The notes under the pieces are model-generated. The model did not search any database. It was given only the letters and a program-made list of their open reading frames with translations, and was not told where the DNA came from. From Sebastes aleutianus (lineage: Eukaryota > Chordata > Actinopteri > Perciformes > Sebastidae), in NCBI GenBank assembly GCA_916700875.1, contig CAKAKS010000067.1:3164909-3228908 (forward strand): 64,000 nucleotides of DNA. The letters run 5' to 3'. This document shows positions 35,051-45,841 of this stretch, piece after piece (position 1 is the stretch's first letter; each line of letters starts with the position of its first letter). A program made the translations under genes and the position numbers.

Positions 35051-35595
35051 GTTAGCTCGACTCCTGACTTGTGGCAATCATCACATCTGCTTGTGTTTTT
35101 GTTTTCCTCCAGCTCTGGATATCTCAATTTACAGTGCAGCTCTTCTTCTGCTCTCAGAGGCGGCTCTGTGGTGGGTTTCTGCGTCTACGCGGCACTGAAC
35201 ATTTAACAAAACCTGAATAGGAAGGACTCTTTTATTCAGCACAAACGGAGACAAAAATACTACTGAGCGCTGGCTGCTGGAGGAGAGAGAAGACGCAGTG
35301 AGAAAAGTAAAAGCAGAGCTCGGTTCAGTGAAAATGTGACAAGAAGACGACAGAATGAGAAGTTCTTGTTTCAGTGAACGACTTCGATACAGTTTTTAGG
35401 CTCTGCAGCTGCAGAAATACACTATGTCATGTTGTCTGCATTCAAAAATGAAAAACAAAACATACAACAATCGTATTCAGGTTCATAGTGTAATAATAAA
35501 TACTGCATAATAAAATCTAATCACATATCCGTAGAGTTGAATCAAATAATGAATAATATAGAAGGTTAGATACATTAATTGGATGTCTGTTTCAT
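35051..35595. other. Unique noncoding DNA, no gene seen
   Basis: No repeat family or coding frame recognised. Confidence 0.45.
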
Positions 35596-35906
35596 ATTGA
35601 CTACATTTACATTCACACTAATATTCCACTATTATTCTGAATATGAAAATATTCTGAATTTGATATGGGTCATGTAAACAGCCTATTCTGTTTGGATATT
35701 CTGAATTAGGCCTTATTCCGAATGGAGCATTTTCAGATTAAGACATGTGGGATATAGTGATATTATTCAGGTTTTAGGAGCATTCTTTGGACATGTATAC
35801 AGCACATTCAGAATATGCATCTCAATTTGAGTTTTTACGGCAGTTTGCGACACACGGCCTCTTGTCTGTTTACAGCCAGCTCTGTGCGTTGTACGCAAAC
35901 CAACCA

Positions 35907-36213
35907 ATATAGCGCTTTTCTAGTCTTCCGACCAGTCAAAGCACTTTACACTACATGTCAGCATTCACCCATTCACACACACATTCATACACTGATGACA
36001 GAGGCTGCTAAGGTGTCGACTTTGCCCATCAGGATCTAATCTAAATACTCATTCATGCACCGATGGCTATGCCTTAGGGAGCAATTTGGGGTTAAGTGTC
36101 TTAAGTGCTCCGGGTCACATGTCACATCGACATGTGACCCGGGGCAGGGGATCAAACCACCGACCTTCCGATTGGTGGACAACCGGCTCTACCCTCTGAA
36201 CCACAGCCGCCCC
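35907..36213 (-). mobile_element. tRNA-derived SINE, minus strand
   Basis: Read on the minus strand the head is 'ggcggctgtggttcagaggg' (A-box-like) followed by 'ggtcggtggtttgatcccc' (B-box-like). The body is 'gccaaattgctccctaagg'-like and the 3' tail ends 'ctagaaaagcgctatat'. I recognise it as a common fish SINE with a LINE-related tail. Within it, 36110-36142 is a perfect 14-bp hairpin. It disrupts the Harbinger-like element. Confidence 0.8.
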
Positions 36214-36220
36214 TAGTTGA

Positions 36221-36424
36221 CAGTTTGCAGAGATACGTGCCCAAAAGAAAAGCTCAGAAGGAGAAACACACGTACTTTTAAACATTATGAAAGACTTGGA
36301 TATCAACAGGTTTTTGGATATGTTCAAATATCGCAATGTCGACCTTTTCAAGAAGCTGGTAGAAGGAATGAAAGAGGGAGGCTATGTTTGCACAGTCCAA
36401 CAAGTCCGCCACCGGTTACGTTAA
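36221..36424 (+). pseudogene. Myb/SANT-like (trihelix) domain fragment
   Basis: The frame is open from 36221 to the TAA at 36422-36424, with an ATG at 36287. The translation contains ETHVLLNIMKDLDINRFLD, then FKKLVEGMKEGGY and a Q-x-RHR ending. This follows the three-helix Myb/SANT-like pattern (acidic/aromatic start, LLxIM helix, 'FKK..E.MKE.GY' helix, 'RT..Q.R.R' recognition helix) of the DNA-binding partner of PIF/Harbinger transposases. The domain is cut short by a stop within the recognition helix, the key Trp and Arg-Thr positions are altered, and the 5' part is replaced by SINE sequence. It most likely makes no product. Identification is by pattern, not database search. Confidence 0.6.
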
Positions 36425-36654
36425 TCGGAGTATGCACGGCTGCATATAAATGGATATATTAGCGGAATATTCATTTTCATTAGCTTAGTTGGGATATTGT
36501 CTTTTTTGGAAAAAACTGAATATTTTGTGCATGTAAGCGTAGTCAGTGATTACTTGTACTAAAGCCACATCAGTCCTAAACAGTAAACTAAAAAGTTTAA
36601 ACTCCCCCTCCATGGGGGCCAGTTAACAAGCTTGGGGGAAAATGGTTGAAGCAA

Positions 36655-37310
36655 TAGCTTACAGGGGCAGTAGGCAGTATATTTTTGGCATCATTGGGCA
36701 AAAATTCCATAATAACCTTTCATCATATTGTAATTCAAGTGTTCTGAGAGAAAACTAGACTTCTGCAACTCCTCATGGCTCTGTTTTCAGGTTTTAAAAA
36801 TCTAGCCCGTGACGGGAGACTTTGACCAATCACAGGTCATTTCAGAGAGAAAGCGTTCTCCGCTGTGCTCCGGCACTGTGACCGATAGTTTGGTGTTCCT
36901 TCGAGAGATTTCACAATGGCTACCGCGACATAAACTTTCAAATTTTACAGCTAAACAGTACACTACAAGATGATTCTGAAAACATGGAGGAGAAATAGAC
37001 ATTACAGTAACAGAATATTGATTCAAATTTGATCAGCGCTGCCTAGTTTGACCGTTTGGTCGGAGTTCGTGAGTGATTGACAGCCAGTCATAGACGGCAG
37101 CTGGACAACGGACCTCAGATTAACTTTGACTGCTTGTTTTCCTCCGGTCTGTGAAATCTTGCAGATGCCGCTAGGAGCACCGGAGGACACAGAGGCACAT
37201 GATTTTTTTCAGGTTACCTGTTTCATGCACTAATGTCAGGATATAGCGACCGTTTTATAAAAATAACTTTTTTTAATCATATTTGCTCCAATCTCGCCTA
37301 CTTCAGCTTT
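36655..37310 (-). mobile_element. MITE R2, copy 2
   Basis: Inverted homologue of 12461-13089. The ends are CAGTAGGCAG on the left and CGCCTACTTCAGCTTT on the right. It retains the PBX-MEIS decamer TGATTGACAG at 37074-37083. The 3' region 'gccgctaggagcaccggagg' matches 'cctccggtgctcctaacggc' of copy 1. Confidence 0.8.
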
Positions 37311-39059
37311 AAGTATTTTGGTTTTAGACCAGTTTTTTGTATTAATATTCTTAATTCTGGATCTGGTTCAGTTACTTTAAACATGTTTTTTATCTTTTCA
37401 TTTCATTATTTCTTTATTTGCTTTCTCGTTCACTTTGAATAAAAGTTATTTTCTTTGAGGTTCTTTGCTGGTTGAAGATGGTGCTCTCATGAACGTGCAC
37501 ACATAAACCCACCGTTCCCTGGGCAATCTGGACTGTACCAAGTGGGATTTGAGAGAGGGGGGAAGTGTTCTCATCTTTTATTTTGTGTTTTGTATTTCTT
37601 GTCCAACACTAATAAGATTAACTCTAGTTTGAATATATTGTTGTACAGTTATTCTGTTTAAAGCCTAGTTGAAAAAGGAGTAGTTTTGTCCCTGGATAGT
37701 TAAGCTATAATCGCTGCAAGACTCTCATGAGATGAGTGTGTACTGTAGGCTGACATGAACTGAATTTCTTAAGTGATAGAAAATAATTCATTTATCATAA
37801 GGAATTGTTAAAACTCACGTTTGCCAAGTATATAATATAAAAAAATGTACAATGAAATGTCCTCCTCCGTTTCAGTGATCATCAATATTACCCCTAACAC
37901 TGCTACTGCAATTACTATTACGTTCATTTTCAGGCACTTATCAATATCATACTAATAAGAGCAATCAGAATAAGAGTCAAATAGTAGTAAATACCTCTGT
38001 GTCTAAAGTTAACAGTTACACATGTCATGCTTACTATTGTGACATCAATACAAATTGATGGTGTTTAATCTGTGTAACGTTAGCTTCTAGTTAATCTCCA
38101 ACATGTTGGCGCACCTAAAGTAACTTAGAATAGTGTTGAATAAAAGAAAAGTTAGCGAACGTTAAATATTGATGAGAGTTATCCTACTGTTCAGACATGC
38201 CATCAGCTTCTTTGTTTGCGATATTAGACTTGTGATGTTATCGTACATTTCATGTTTTAAACGCAATATTATGTTACATATAACATAATATCTATAAACT
38301 ACCATTAGCTTCACAATAACGAACGCAAGCTAGCTCTTATCTGATTAGCTAAATTACGTATGCAAACGTTTTGATAATGCGAAAAATTGTTAAAGGAAGA
38401 TGTAATGTGACAGTACGACTGTTTAATAATGACCTAATAATTGCTTTAATCCCTGAATACCCCCTCTTTGTGATGTTTTCTTAGTTCAAATATGTCTTAT
38501 CACCCTATATATAGTAATATTGAAAAGTAAAACAAACCTTTGAAATAAGTTTCTTGACACTTTGTATTCATTTTGGTGCTCCAAACCTCCCCAAACTGCT
38601 GGCTACATCCAGATCAACGTCCTCCACTACACAATGGATATCTGTGACAACATGAGCAGATGAAAATGGTAAGCTAATTATGCAAGTAATTACAATTTTC
38701 AGTTTTAGGAAGGGTTTGTTAATGTCGAATAGGAACCTGGTGTTACACGTTGGGAATTTAACCTGGGTTGTGAAGAAATGAATGCAAAATGTTTAAACCC
38801 ATCCCAATCATAACGCACTTAACCAAAACCTTTTTATTACTGGGAAGGAATTTTTTTTTTCTCATGTAAGTGTTTTTGTTTTTTAAAGTGTGCTCATTTC
38901 ATTCCATTTCTTAAGAGCAGGCTCTACTGCACAGCCGGTAAAGTGATTCAGACGTTGTTTATCGAGTCACCTATAGTTCAAGTTGAGCAGTAACAATGTT
39001 GCCTCCAAGTGAAGGTCAGTGAAATGGTGTGTAAAATAAATGACAATGAAAGTTTTGGT
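37311..39059. other. Unique noncoding DNA, no gene seen
   Basis: AT-rich with only short chance frames. No recognised repeat. Confidence 0.5.
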
Positions 39060-39420
39060 CTCAAGGCGAAGCTCCTCATACAAACACGGTTTTACAACCG
39101 CAATTCATGTTTACACAGTTGAAAGGCAAAAGGACAATGACAGACTCGTCTAAAGAAGGTTGAGAGAGAGAGAGAGAGAAAGAGGTGGGTGATAGAGGCA
39201 AAGATTGTTTTATTCACTCATGAGCAGGATTAATTAAAATCACGGTAGCATCCAGGCCGAGCTAGAAAATAATGAGGAAGATCATGATTTGAGCAGATTT
39301 GATAACAGATAATGGCGACTAAAATCTAAATTAATCAAGTTTTTCGACCAGTAGTCTTTCCCTGCTATATTCTCAATGTTATAATAATATGCCAACTGCA
39401 TGAATGAATAAATGAATATC
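39060..39420. promoter_or_regulatory. Candidate conserved noncoding stretch
   Basis: 'gagcaggattaattaaaatc' and 'gataatggcgactaaaatct' give a homeobox-like, repeat-poor texture around a short GA tract (39164-39181). Evidence is weak. Confidence 0.25.
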
Positions 39421-39469
39421 CAGCAAAATGCTGTACAATTGACAGTACGACAACATGTGCAGGCTGTTC

Positions 39470-39845
39470 TCATACACTGTATGTTGCTACACCAATGAAA
39501 AGTAATGCACTGTCATTTGCATATATACCACAAAATCATTTCATATTCAATCCACGTAATCATGAACCAGGAAGTATAACAAACGCCGTGTAGGCAGGAG
39601 GTCGGGGTGGAAGGGTGGGTCCAAAAACACAGGACTTTCACTCAGGAGACCAACGTTCATGTCCTGTGTGAAACCAGAGGTCAACGTAGATTTATTTGTA
39701 ACGTAACTTCTGTAGTTATTGTAACTCAAACCACGATCTTTTCCTAAACCAAACTAAGTAGTTTTGTTGCCGAAACCTAACCAAGTTGAAGACGGAAGTT
39801 TATTTTGACTGTATGCATATAACAAGCGGAAATTGACACTGTGGA
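39470..39845 (+). repeat. R3-like subfamily copy
   Basis: Shares 'aaaagtaatgcactgtcatt', 'ggactttcactcaggagacc' and 'accacgatcttttcctaaac' with 30380-30830, and 'gacggaagtttattttgact' with R3 proper. Confidence 0.65.
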
Positions 39846-40139
39846 GGGATACGAAATAAAAAAAAGTTTTCTTCAAGAATTCAAGGTAACACTCTGTGAG
39901 TCATTGATATACAAATGGTCATTTCATAGGTGAAGTATTCCTTTAATCAGGGTAGACCTGAGTGTGATAACACTGAGAGTCTGACAGAAATATCGCTAAG
40001 GCTGACAAAGAACGACAAAGTGAAAAAGGGTTTGTCCTAAAATTGCCACTGAGCTCTAATAGAAACAGAACCAAACTGATCACAACACACCTTCAGCAAC
40101 TGGAGCCTCCGCACACAAACAAAGCTTGCACCTTTAAAT

Positions 40140-40620
40140 TAACCCCAGCATTTCAATAAGACCTCAAAATAAAACGCACATTTTTCTTCCGTTTTCACTT
40201 TTTGGGGAGGGAGGAGAAGAGTGAGAAGGAGGAATAAAGATCCTCTTGTCCCACTGATGCAAATAAAAACCAAATAAATGTATTCTTTCATCAAAGCAAT
40301 ATGTAAATGACGGCACTCTCAGGATAGGGTTCCTTGAGGACTTGCTACAGTAGCACATCTGAGTCGCTGAGGGTTCGCTGCTTATTTATTTCTTTTTTTC
40401 ATCACCGTTGTCTTCATGGAGGCTCAGCTGAGGCAAACGAAACGAACGCCCCGTAGTTCTGTCGTGGAAAAAAAGCGGGAGAAGAAATTTATGCCTTTAA
40501 TTAAGAAAGTTGCGTGGCCTTGGAGGGATGTTACTCCATTCGAGTCACCCCGGGAGCTAGCAAGTTGTGCTCCGTATGTGTGTGTGTGTGTGTGCGTGTG
40601 TGTGTGCTGGTGTGTGTTGG
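40140..40620. promoter_or_regulatory. Candidate conserved stretch ending in a TG repeat
   Basis: Repeat-poor sequence ('tgcaaataaaaaccaaataa', 'ggatgttactccattcgagt'), then a TG tract at about 40577-40620. The 97-codon frame at 40416-40709 starts in the unique part and runs through the TG repeat; its first 50 residues are basic but match nothing I know. Confidence 0.25.
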
Positions 40621-41213
40621 TGGGGACGAGTGTATTCATTGTGGTCTTGGGTGTTTTGTTTTTTTTTAGGAAGAAGGAAATTGCAGATAGAGAACGAAAA
40701 ATGTTGTAAACTGCGTTGGAAATGTGATTTCTCATGAGTGGTGACGCCAATACAGCAAGACAAAGTGGGAGCAAGACCAGCAGAGATAGGGACAAAAGAT
40801 GTTCAATACAGAGATGAGGAAAGAGACGGGAGAAAGAAAGGAATGAGAGTCACAGAGACACCGATTAAAGACAGATCGGTGCAATAATGAGAGAAACTTG
40901 AGAGAGAAACACATTAGAGTCAAATCTCAAAATTAAAGTAGTAATCTGCAATATTGACACATAAATATTTGCTTGTCTCTCAATATAGCGAGGTAATGAT
41001 TCAGCCTATACAGCCAGAACATCTATTTTTGCTGCTCTAATCAGTTTCTGTTTTCTGACCAAATAAAATAAATTCCAGATTTAATTTTTTATATTATTTT
41101 GGTCCACTTCAGATCAGAAAAAAAACCTGTTTTAACCTGGAAACAACTCTGACATGCCAAGTTACTTAGTAGCGTGTTGGCTTGTTGATTGCTAGCATGT
41201 TAGCAAACAGTTA
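40621..41213. other. Purine-rich and AT-rich noncoding DNA
   Basis: GA-rich sequence at 40790-40920, otherwise AT-rich. No gene seen. Confidence 0.45.
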
Positions 41214-41690
41214 CAGTGGAAATCCCTTATAGGGATCACGGTTTCAGTGATCAACCGCTTATATGACATAAAAGGTTTTCATTTTTCATACATGACAACA
41301 TATGGATAAACATTTTAAAACTACAGTAAGCTAACGTTGTGTTACGAATGCGCACGGGGAAAGCACCTGTGGTTGAAGCCGCGCTCGTCAGGTGGATTGA
41401 TAATACCTTGTCATGTAATGCCTCCGAAGTGAAACTCTGCCGATCCTGAACCGGCTCTGAACCGGCTCTGCCCGCATTGCCCACACTGCAGTGACACAGA
41501 GCCGGCTAAAAACGGCAAACCCCAAGCGGGCCCTTGGTGAGGGAAAAGGCAAAATAATTGGCAGTGGACCAAAAGTGGCAAAGCTGACCGTTTCATACAT
41601 TTGTATTAATGTAATAAATATACAAATGACGATTAAAAATTAGAAAGAACGCTGCTTATAGTGATCAATTTGACAGACGGACGTGATCAC
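41214..41690. mobile_element. pogo/Tigger-like element, degraded
   Basis: After a TA dinucleotide (41212-41213) the sequence starts CAGTGGAAATCCCTTATAGG, followed by 'gtgatcaaccgcttatatga'; near 41650 it reads 'gctgcttatagtgatcaatt'. Repeated 'cgcttatagtgatca' words next to a CAGTGG end are the hallmark of Tigger/pogo (Tc1-mariner) termini. The right terminus is not clear and no transposase is visible. Confidence 0.45.
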
Positions 41691-41767
41691 ACATCCAGCG
41701 GACGAAGAACAACGTCAGCATTCATTTAGAGTCATGTTTGTCTTCTGATAAATGAAAGTCTAAGATT

Positions 41768-42360
41768 TAGTCTTAGCTCTGGTTTGGTCTGCACCAACTC
41801 CTGAGAAAAATATCCAGCATGTTCTCATCCCACCAGAACCTTAATGTTGTGAATCAAACAAAAACACTTGTTTAGGATTAGGCAACAAAACCACTTAGTT
41901 AGGTTTAAGGACAAAACAACATAGTTGGGTTTAAGATCACTACGTTTGTACAGTGAAAAAGTGACTTCACGTTGTGAACAACGAACAGCTGATAGTAAAG
42001 TGAAAGTGAAACGTAACGCACAGGACATGAACAGCGGTCTCCAGGATGAAAGCCCTCTGTTTCTTGGACCCATCCACCTCCCCTACCACCCGCCCTGCAT
42101 GTCTTTCGCTCTTTAAATTACATCATCCCTGAGCATTTACTTTTGCCGCTGATCACATTGTAGTTAATGGAAAGCCCGGTGTGTTTCATACCGCCACTAA
42201 AGGGTGCCTTGTGCGGCGGTATCGAACACCGACGACCGTGACAAGGCGTTGGTATTTGACGCCCTGGGAATGAGAACGGGCTGATGTATCTGGCTTTCTT
42301 AGCTGATAGATGTTCCTTTTTTTAACAATGAGCTAAAAGAGGCTAAAAAGCTCCAGACAG
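41768..42360 (+). repeat. Interspersed repeat H, interrupted copy
   Basis: 'tctggtttggtctgcaccaa' on the left continues as 'tggctttcttagctgataga' on the right after 469 bp of R3-like sequence. The uninterrupted order is seen at 4205-4265. Confidence 0.65.
41815..42283 (+). mobile_element. R3-like element nested in repeat H
   Basis: It starts CAGCATGTTCTCATCCC and ends with the inverted GGGAATGAGAACGGGCTG. 'ctgatagtaaagtgaaagtg' and 'tttcttggacccatccacc' match 23823-24010 in inverted orientation. The flanks give a short imperfect duplication around ATATC/GTATC. Confidence 0.65.
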
Positions 42361-42968
42361 CTTGGTGATCATTCTTGACTTTGACATATAACTTTTATTT
42401 AAAAAAAATATATAACCACTTTACAAAGGAAAATATCATTGTACCTGTTTCACAAGCTTGGAAATTGAATAATCATCTTAAAAACTCTGTTCTAACTACA
42501 AAATTAAAAAAAAATTGAGACTGTGCCTCTCATCATTGACGTTATATTATGTTGTATCTGACATCGATGTACAGTAGAATGGTTCTTTTAAAGTCAGAAA
42601 AAAATCTTAAAATTTAAAGAGCTACTTGAGCTGAAGCGACATATTGAGAATATGAACATGAATATGCCATTTCATTATCTTTTATGTATGTCTTTTATTT
42701 AGTTATTTAATCATGAATCTTTAATGTACTGTTTTAAAGCTTTGTTGTATCCTAAAATCCTGTCTGTTGTGAGAGAGACTGGGAGAGTATGAAAACTATT
42801 GTATCATTTATTTTTTGTATTTATTCAATTTATGTATTTGTTTTTGCATGTGACATCTTAACCGTTATATTACCTTTGTTCTTAAAATGATGTATGAAAT
42901 CCGGAGAGACAGTGAGCAAGAGATGATGATCTCATCAGGGATGATCTCATCGGTGTATATCCGTGGAG

Positions 42969-43016
<48 letters not shown>

Positions 43017-43646
43017 AGACTGACTGGGTGACTCCTGGGGGGAGTTGGGGGTGGGGTGGAGTTGAAGGAGGGGGTTGCCCTCTCTCTTGTCTCTCCCTCT
43101 GCAGCTCTGCCCCCCCACACTGAGCTTTTGTGTTTGACTTTGATCCGGCACTGTTGCCAACATCAAAAAGTCCTCCGTCACTGGGAGCAACGCAGCGTAC
43201 AGTCAAAGAAAATGTACGTGTGTGTGTGTGTTATACAGTAACACTAGTGCTCACAGCAGGAAAGGTGGGGGAGGTATGGTTATTTCAAGCTGTAGGAATT
43301 AATAACCTGATCTTTGTGAAAGTAAATGATTAGTGATGAATAAAATAAAACCAAAAGTAAATTTATAAACAGTGTTCGCTGTGATGCAGCGGGTAAAAAC
43401 GGGGAGGGATGCATAATTTTTTGCTTTTACATAATGCACTGAAATGATATGAAAAACAACTTTGAATCAGAATGTGTGTTGCACTTCTACAGATAAATCT
43501 ACTTTATCTACTGTAAAAACAGGCAGAGAGAGGGGAAGCAAAAGCACAGGATAAAATATATCAGTTTATTACAACTTGCTTGTTTTAGTCAGTCTTTCAT
43601 TAGGTTTTCTGTTGAGATCTTGGCAGGGTAACATCGCTTCAAAGAC
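42361..43646. other. Unique noncoding DNA with TG microsatellite
   Basis: A (TG)n tract at 42971-43016 followed by a G-rich tract (43030-43078) and a shorter TG run at 43208-43231. The overlapping frames at 42882-43333 on both strands follow these repeats and are not genes. Confidence 0.5.
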
Positions 43647-44142
43647 TATGCACCGATACCGGATTGGATACCGGGCCGAAACTGACTGAACTAGCTGGAT
43701 TGGGTATCATTGACAATGGGGCCGATCTATTCAAGTCATTTCTATACATATAATATTATGTACATTACATACTAGAATTTTAATCCTCTTTCAGTTTTGA
43801 CTAATTTGATGCTGCGTTAAAAAGGTTTGACATTTTTTTACCAAGTTGCTGGTGCACGATTTATTATTTCAACACAATTCAGTAAATTTATATCTAGGCT
43901 ATGTATTTATTTGTTGTATTTTTTTTTACAAAGTTAGGAAAGCAATGTATCAGTCAGGCCTGGTGTTGCCGTAAACATAAAAGAATGATCCCAGTCACTT
44001 CCAAACAGCGGGGCATACAGCATATTAATTAAACACTGGTATCGGATCGGTACTCTGTGTCGGACCGGTACTCTGTATCGGCTGACACCGAAAGCCCGGG
44101 TATCGCTATCTTTACTGAAAAAGTCAGATCGGTGCATTCGTA
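43647..44142 (-). mobile_element. Non-autonomous hAT transposon R5, copy 2
   Basis: Inverted homologue of 4342-4731. The ends are TATGCACCGAT and ATCGGTGCATTCGTA. The flanks TCAAAGAC (43639-43646) and ACAAAGAC (44143-44150) give an 8-bp duplication with one mismatch. It is about 106 bp longer than copy 1, chiefly near the ends. Confidence 0.85.
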
Positions 44143-44301
44143 ACAAAGACGTCTGATATGGCAGAAAACATCAGCAATGGATACTGTCCTCCCTTACAAA
44201 CAACAAATGCCCAAAAGCAACATGTTTGCGTTCAAGGCCTCTAGAGGCTGCAGAATGTATGACTCTTCGTCAGGAGCAAAGGAAGAAATATGTTATGCTG
44301 T

Positions 44302-44771
44302 CATAAATCGTGTTTCCATTCAATTGTCAAGCAAATTTTAAGAAAACTTTTGAAATGACGCAAAAAAGAAATGCAAATTAGGTGCGTTTCCATCAACTGG
44401 TTTGGAGCGATTAAACTTAAAATTAAAGTAATCCGCCAGTAAACAAACAACTCACCTTGGTCATCTAACCATCTACAGTAGAAAAATGGAGAGTGATCTT
44501 CAGGAATTAGTTTCATTTGGGCAAGTTTAAATTTCATATCAGCTAGAATCGGACATGTTTCATGATGTTCGGAGACGAAGACAAGCATTCACACAATATG
44601 GGAATATAATAGGTGTTTCCATAATCCATTTTGTGCATCAACCACCTCCAGCAAGCGTAAAAACCTTTTGCAGTTGAGGAAGATTTATCGAATTTTGCCG
44701 TTTCCGTACAGCTTTTCTAATGCGATACTTCAAAATGTACATAAAAATATGTGAATGGAAACATGGCTATG
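44302..44771. mobile_element. MITE with TGTTTCCATTCA ends
   Basis: The left end 'cataaatcg', then TGTTTCCATTCA, pairs with TGAATGGAAACA, then 'tggctatg', on the right. The interior words 'aggtgcgtttccatcaactg' and 'aataggtgtttccataatcc' repeat the terminal motif. No transposase. Confidence 0.7.
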
Positions 44772-45023
44772 GTTTGCAGTGGAAGGTGATCAGGAAGGCT
44801 GGTCAACAAAAATGTCAAACTTTGACACATTACCTAACATTGGTTTCTTTCAACCATGACCAGGGTCGTTCCCTGACATTAACCAATCCAGGCAGATTTC
44901 CAGAGCTCTGTTTTCTTTACTTAAGTTCGATTTTTTTTTACGCAGTGATCACAGCAACAGACTTATGTACAAGTGGCTTACAGTGGCATATTTAGCAATA
45001 CAGTCGATGAAATAGCTGATTGG

Positions 45024-45841
45024 CCAACACATTCTCACTCCCAACTTGTCAACTGCCGCCACTTGGTCAGTGCCCCTCGGCATCGGAGACCGACACACAG
45101 GGTAACCCTCTTGCGTTACTTTTGGACGGACCAGGGACGGCGTGTCAATATACGCGCGTTACATGCATAGTGTCCTTTCAAAATAAATTTCCGTTCACAG
45201 GATGTTAGGTTTAGGCAACACAACCAGCTAGGTAGGATCAAGGCCTTTGGAAAGTAGGCTGGGTCATGCGTCATCAACGCGTCATATCTTTGGGGGTATA
45301 ACACATGCGCAGTAAAATCTGATCTGCACTCGCCGAAATTGAGCCAATCGCAACGTACGACTGCAGCTTCAGTTACACTGCGCATGTGTTATACCCCATA
45401 CCCCAAGACCCATGTCCACCCGTGACCCAGCCTCCTTTACATAGGCCTTGGGTAGGGTTAGGAAACGGTCGTGGTTGACGTTAACTTCACTGAGTAGTGA
45501 CTTACTGGTGGCTGACAATACTAAATGACTCATGTGACTAGGGACTCATGTCACTAAAGACCGACCCAACAACTTAAGTCAACGCTACTTTTAGTTTCGC
45601 ACGGGTTGAAAGTCTTGTGGTTGTTTGACCCGTCCATCCTTAGCGGACTCTCACATTACTAATACTACGTCACTTGCTCCGACCGTGTATTACCGCCATG
45701 GGTGGGTTTATATTGGAGTTAGTTGAAAGCCCGGTTCGTCACATACTGTTGCTAAAGGGTAACTCTATGCAACGGTTTCTGATGCCGAGGGGCGCTGCCC
45801 AATCGGCTGTATTTGACGAGTTGGGAGTGAGAACGGGTTGG
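45024..45841 (-). mobile_element. Non-autonomous element R3, copy 3 (interrupted)
   Basis: It begins CCAACACATTCTCACTCCCA and ends TGGGAGTGAGAACGGGTTGG. It lies inverted relative to copies 1 and 2 and is split by a 212-bp hairpin element at 45237-45448. It keeps 'ggtttaggcaacacaacc' and 'actgttgctaaagggtaac'. Confidence 0.75.
45237..45448. mobile_element. 212-bp hairpin MITE nested in R3
   Basis: Near-palindromic along its length: 'taggctgggtca' (left) mirrors 'tgacccagcct' (right), and 'ataacacatgcgcagt' mirrors 'actgcgcatgtgttat'. The ends carry AAGGCCT and AGGCCTT. TAGGTAGG (45229-45236) and TGGGTAGG (45449-45456) form an 8-bp duplication with one mismatch. Confidence 0.8.

Larger units (their letters stand above)
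35596..36547 (+). mobile_element. PIF/Harbinger-like element with Myb gene, split by SINE
   Basis: The left end (ATTGACTACATTTACATTCA, then 'ctaatattc') pairs with the right end ('gaatattttg', then TGCATGTAAGCGTAGTCAGT). Between them are a 5' region with repeated 'tattctgaat' words, a SINE (35907-36213) and a fragment of a Myb/SANT-like reading frame. Harbinger elements encode a DDE nuclease and such a Myb-like partner; no nuclease is visible, so this is a defective derivative. Confidence 0.65.

Noticed and set aside
36140..36213. tRNA gene on the minus strand
   Set aside because: It is the head of a SINE with a LINE-type tail.
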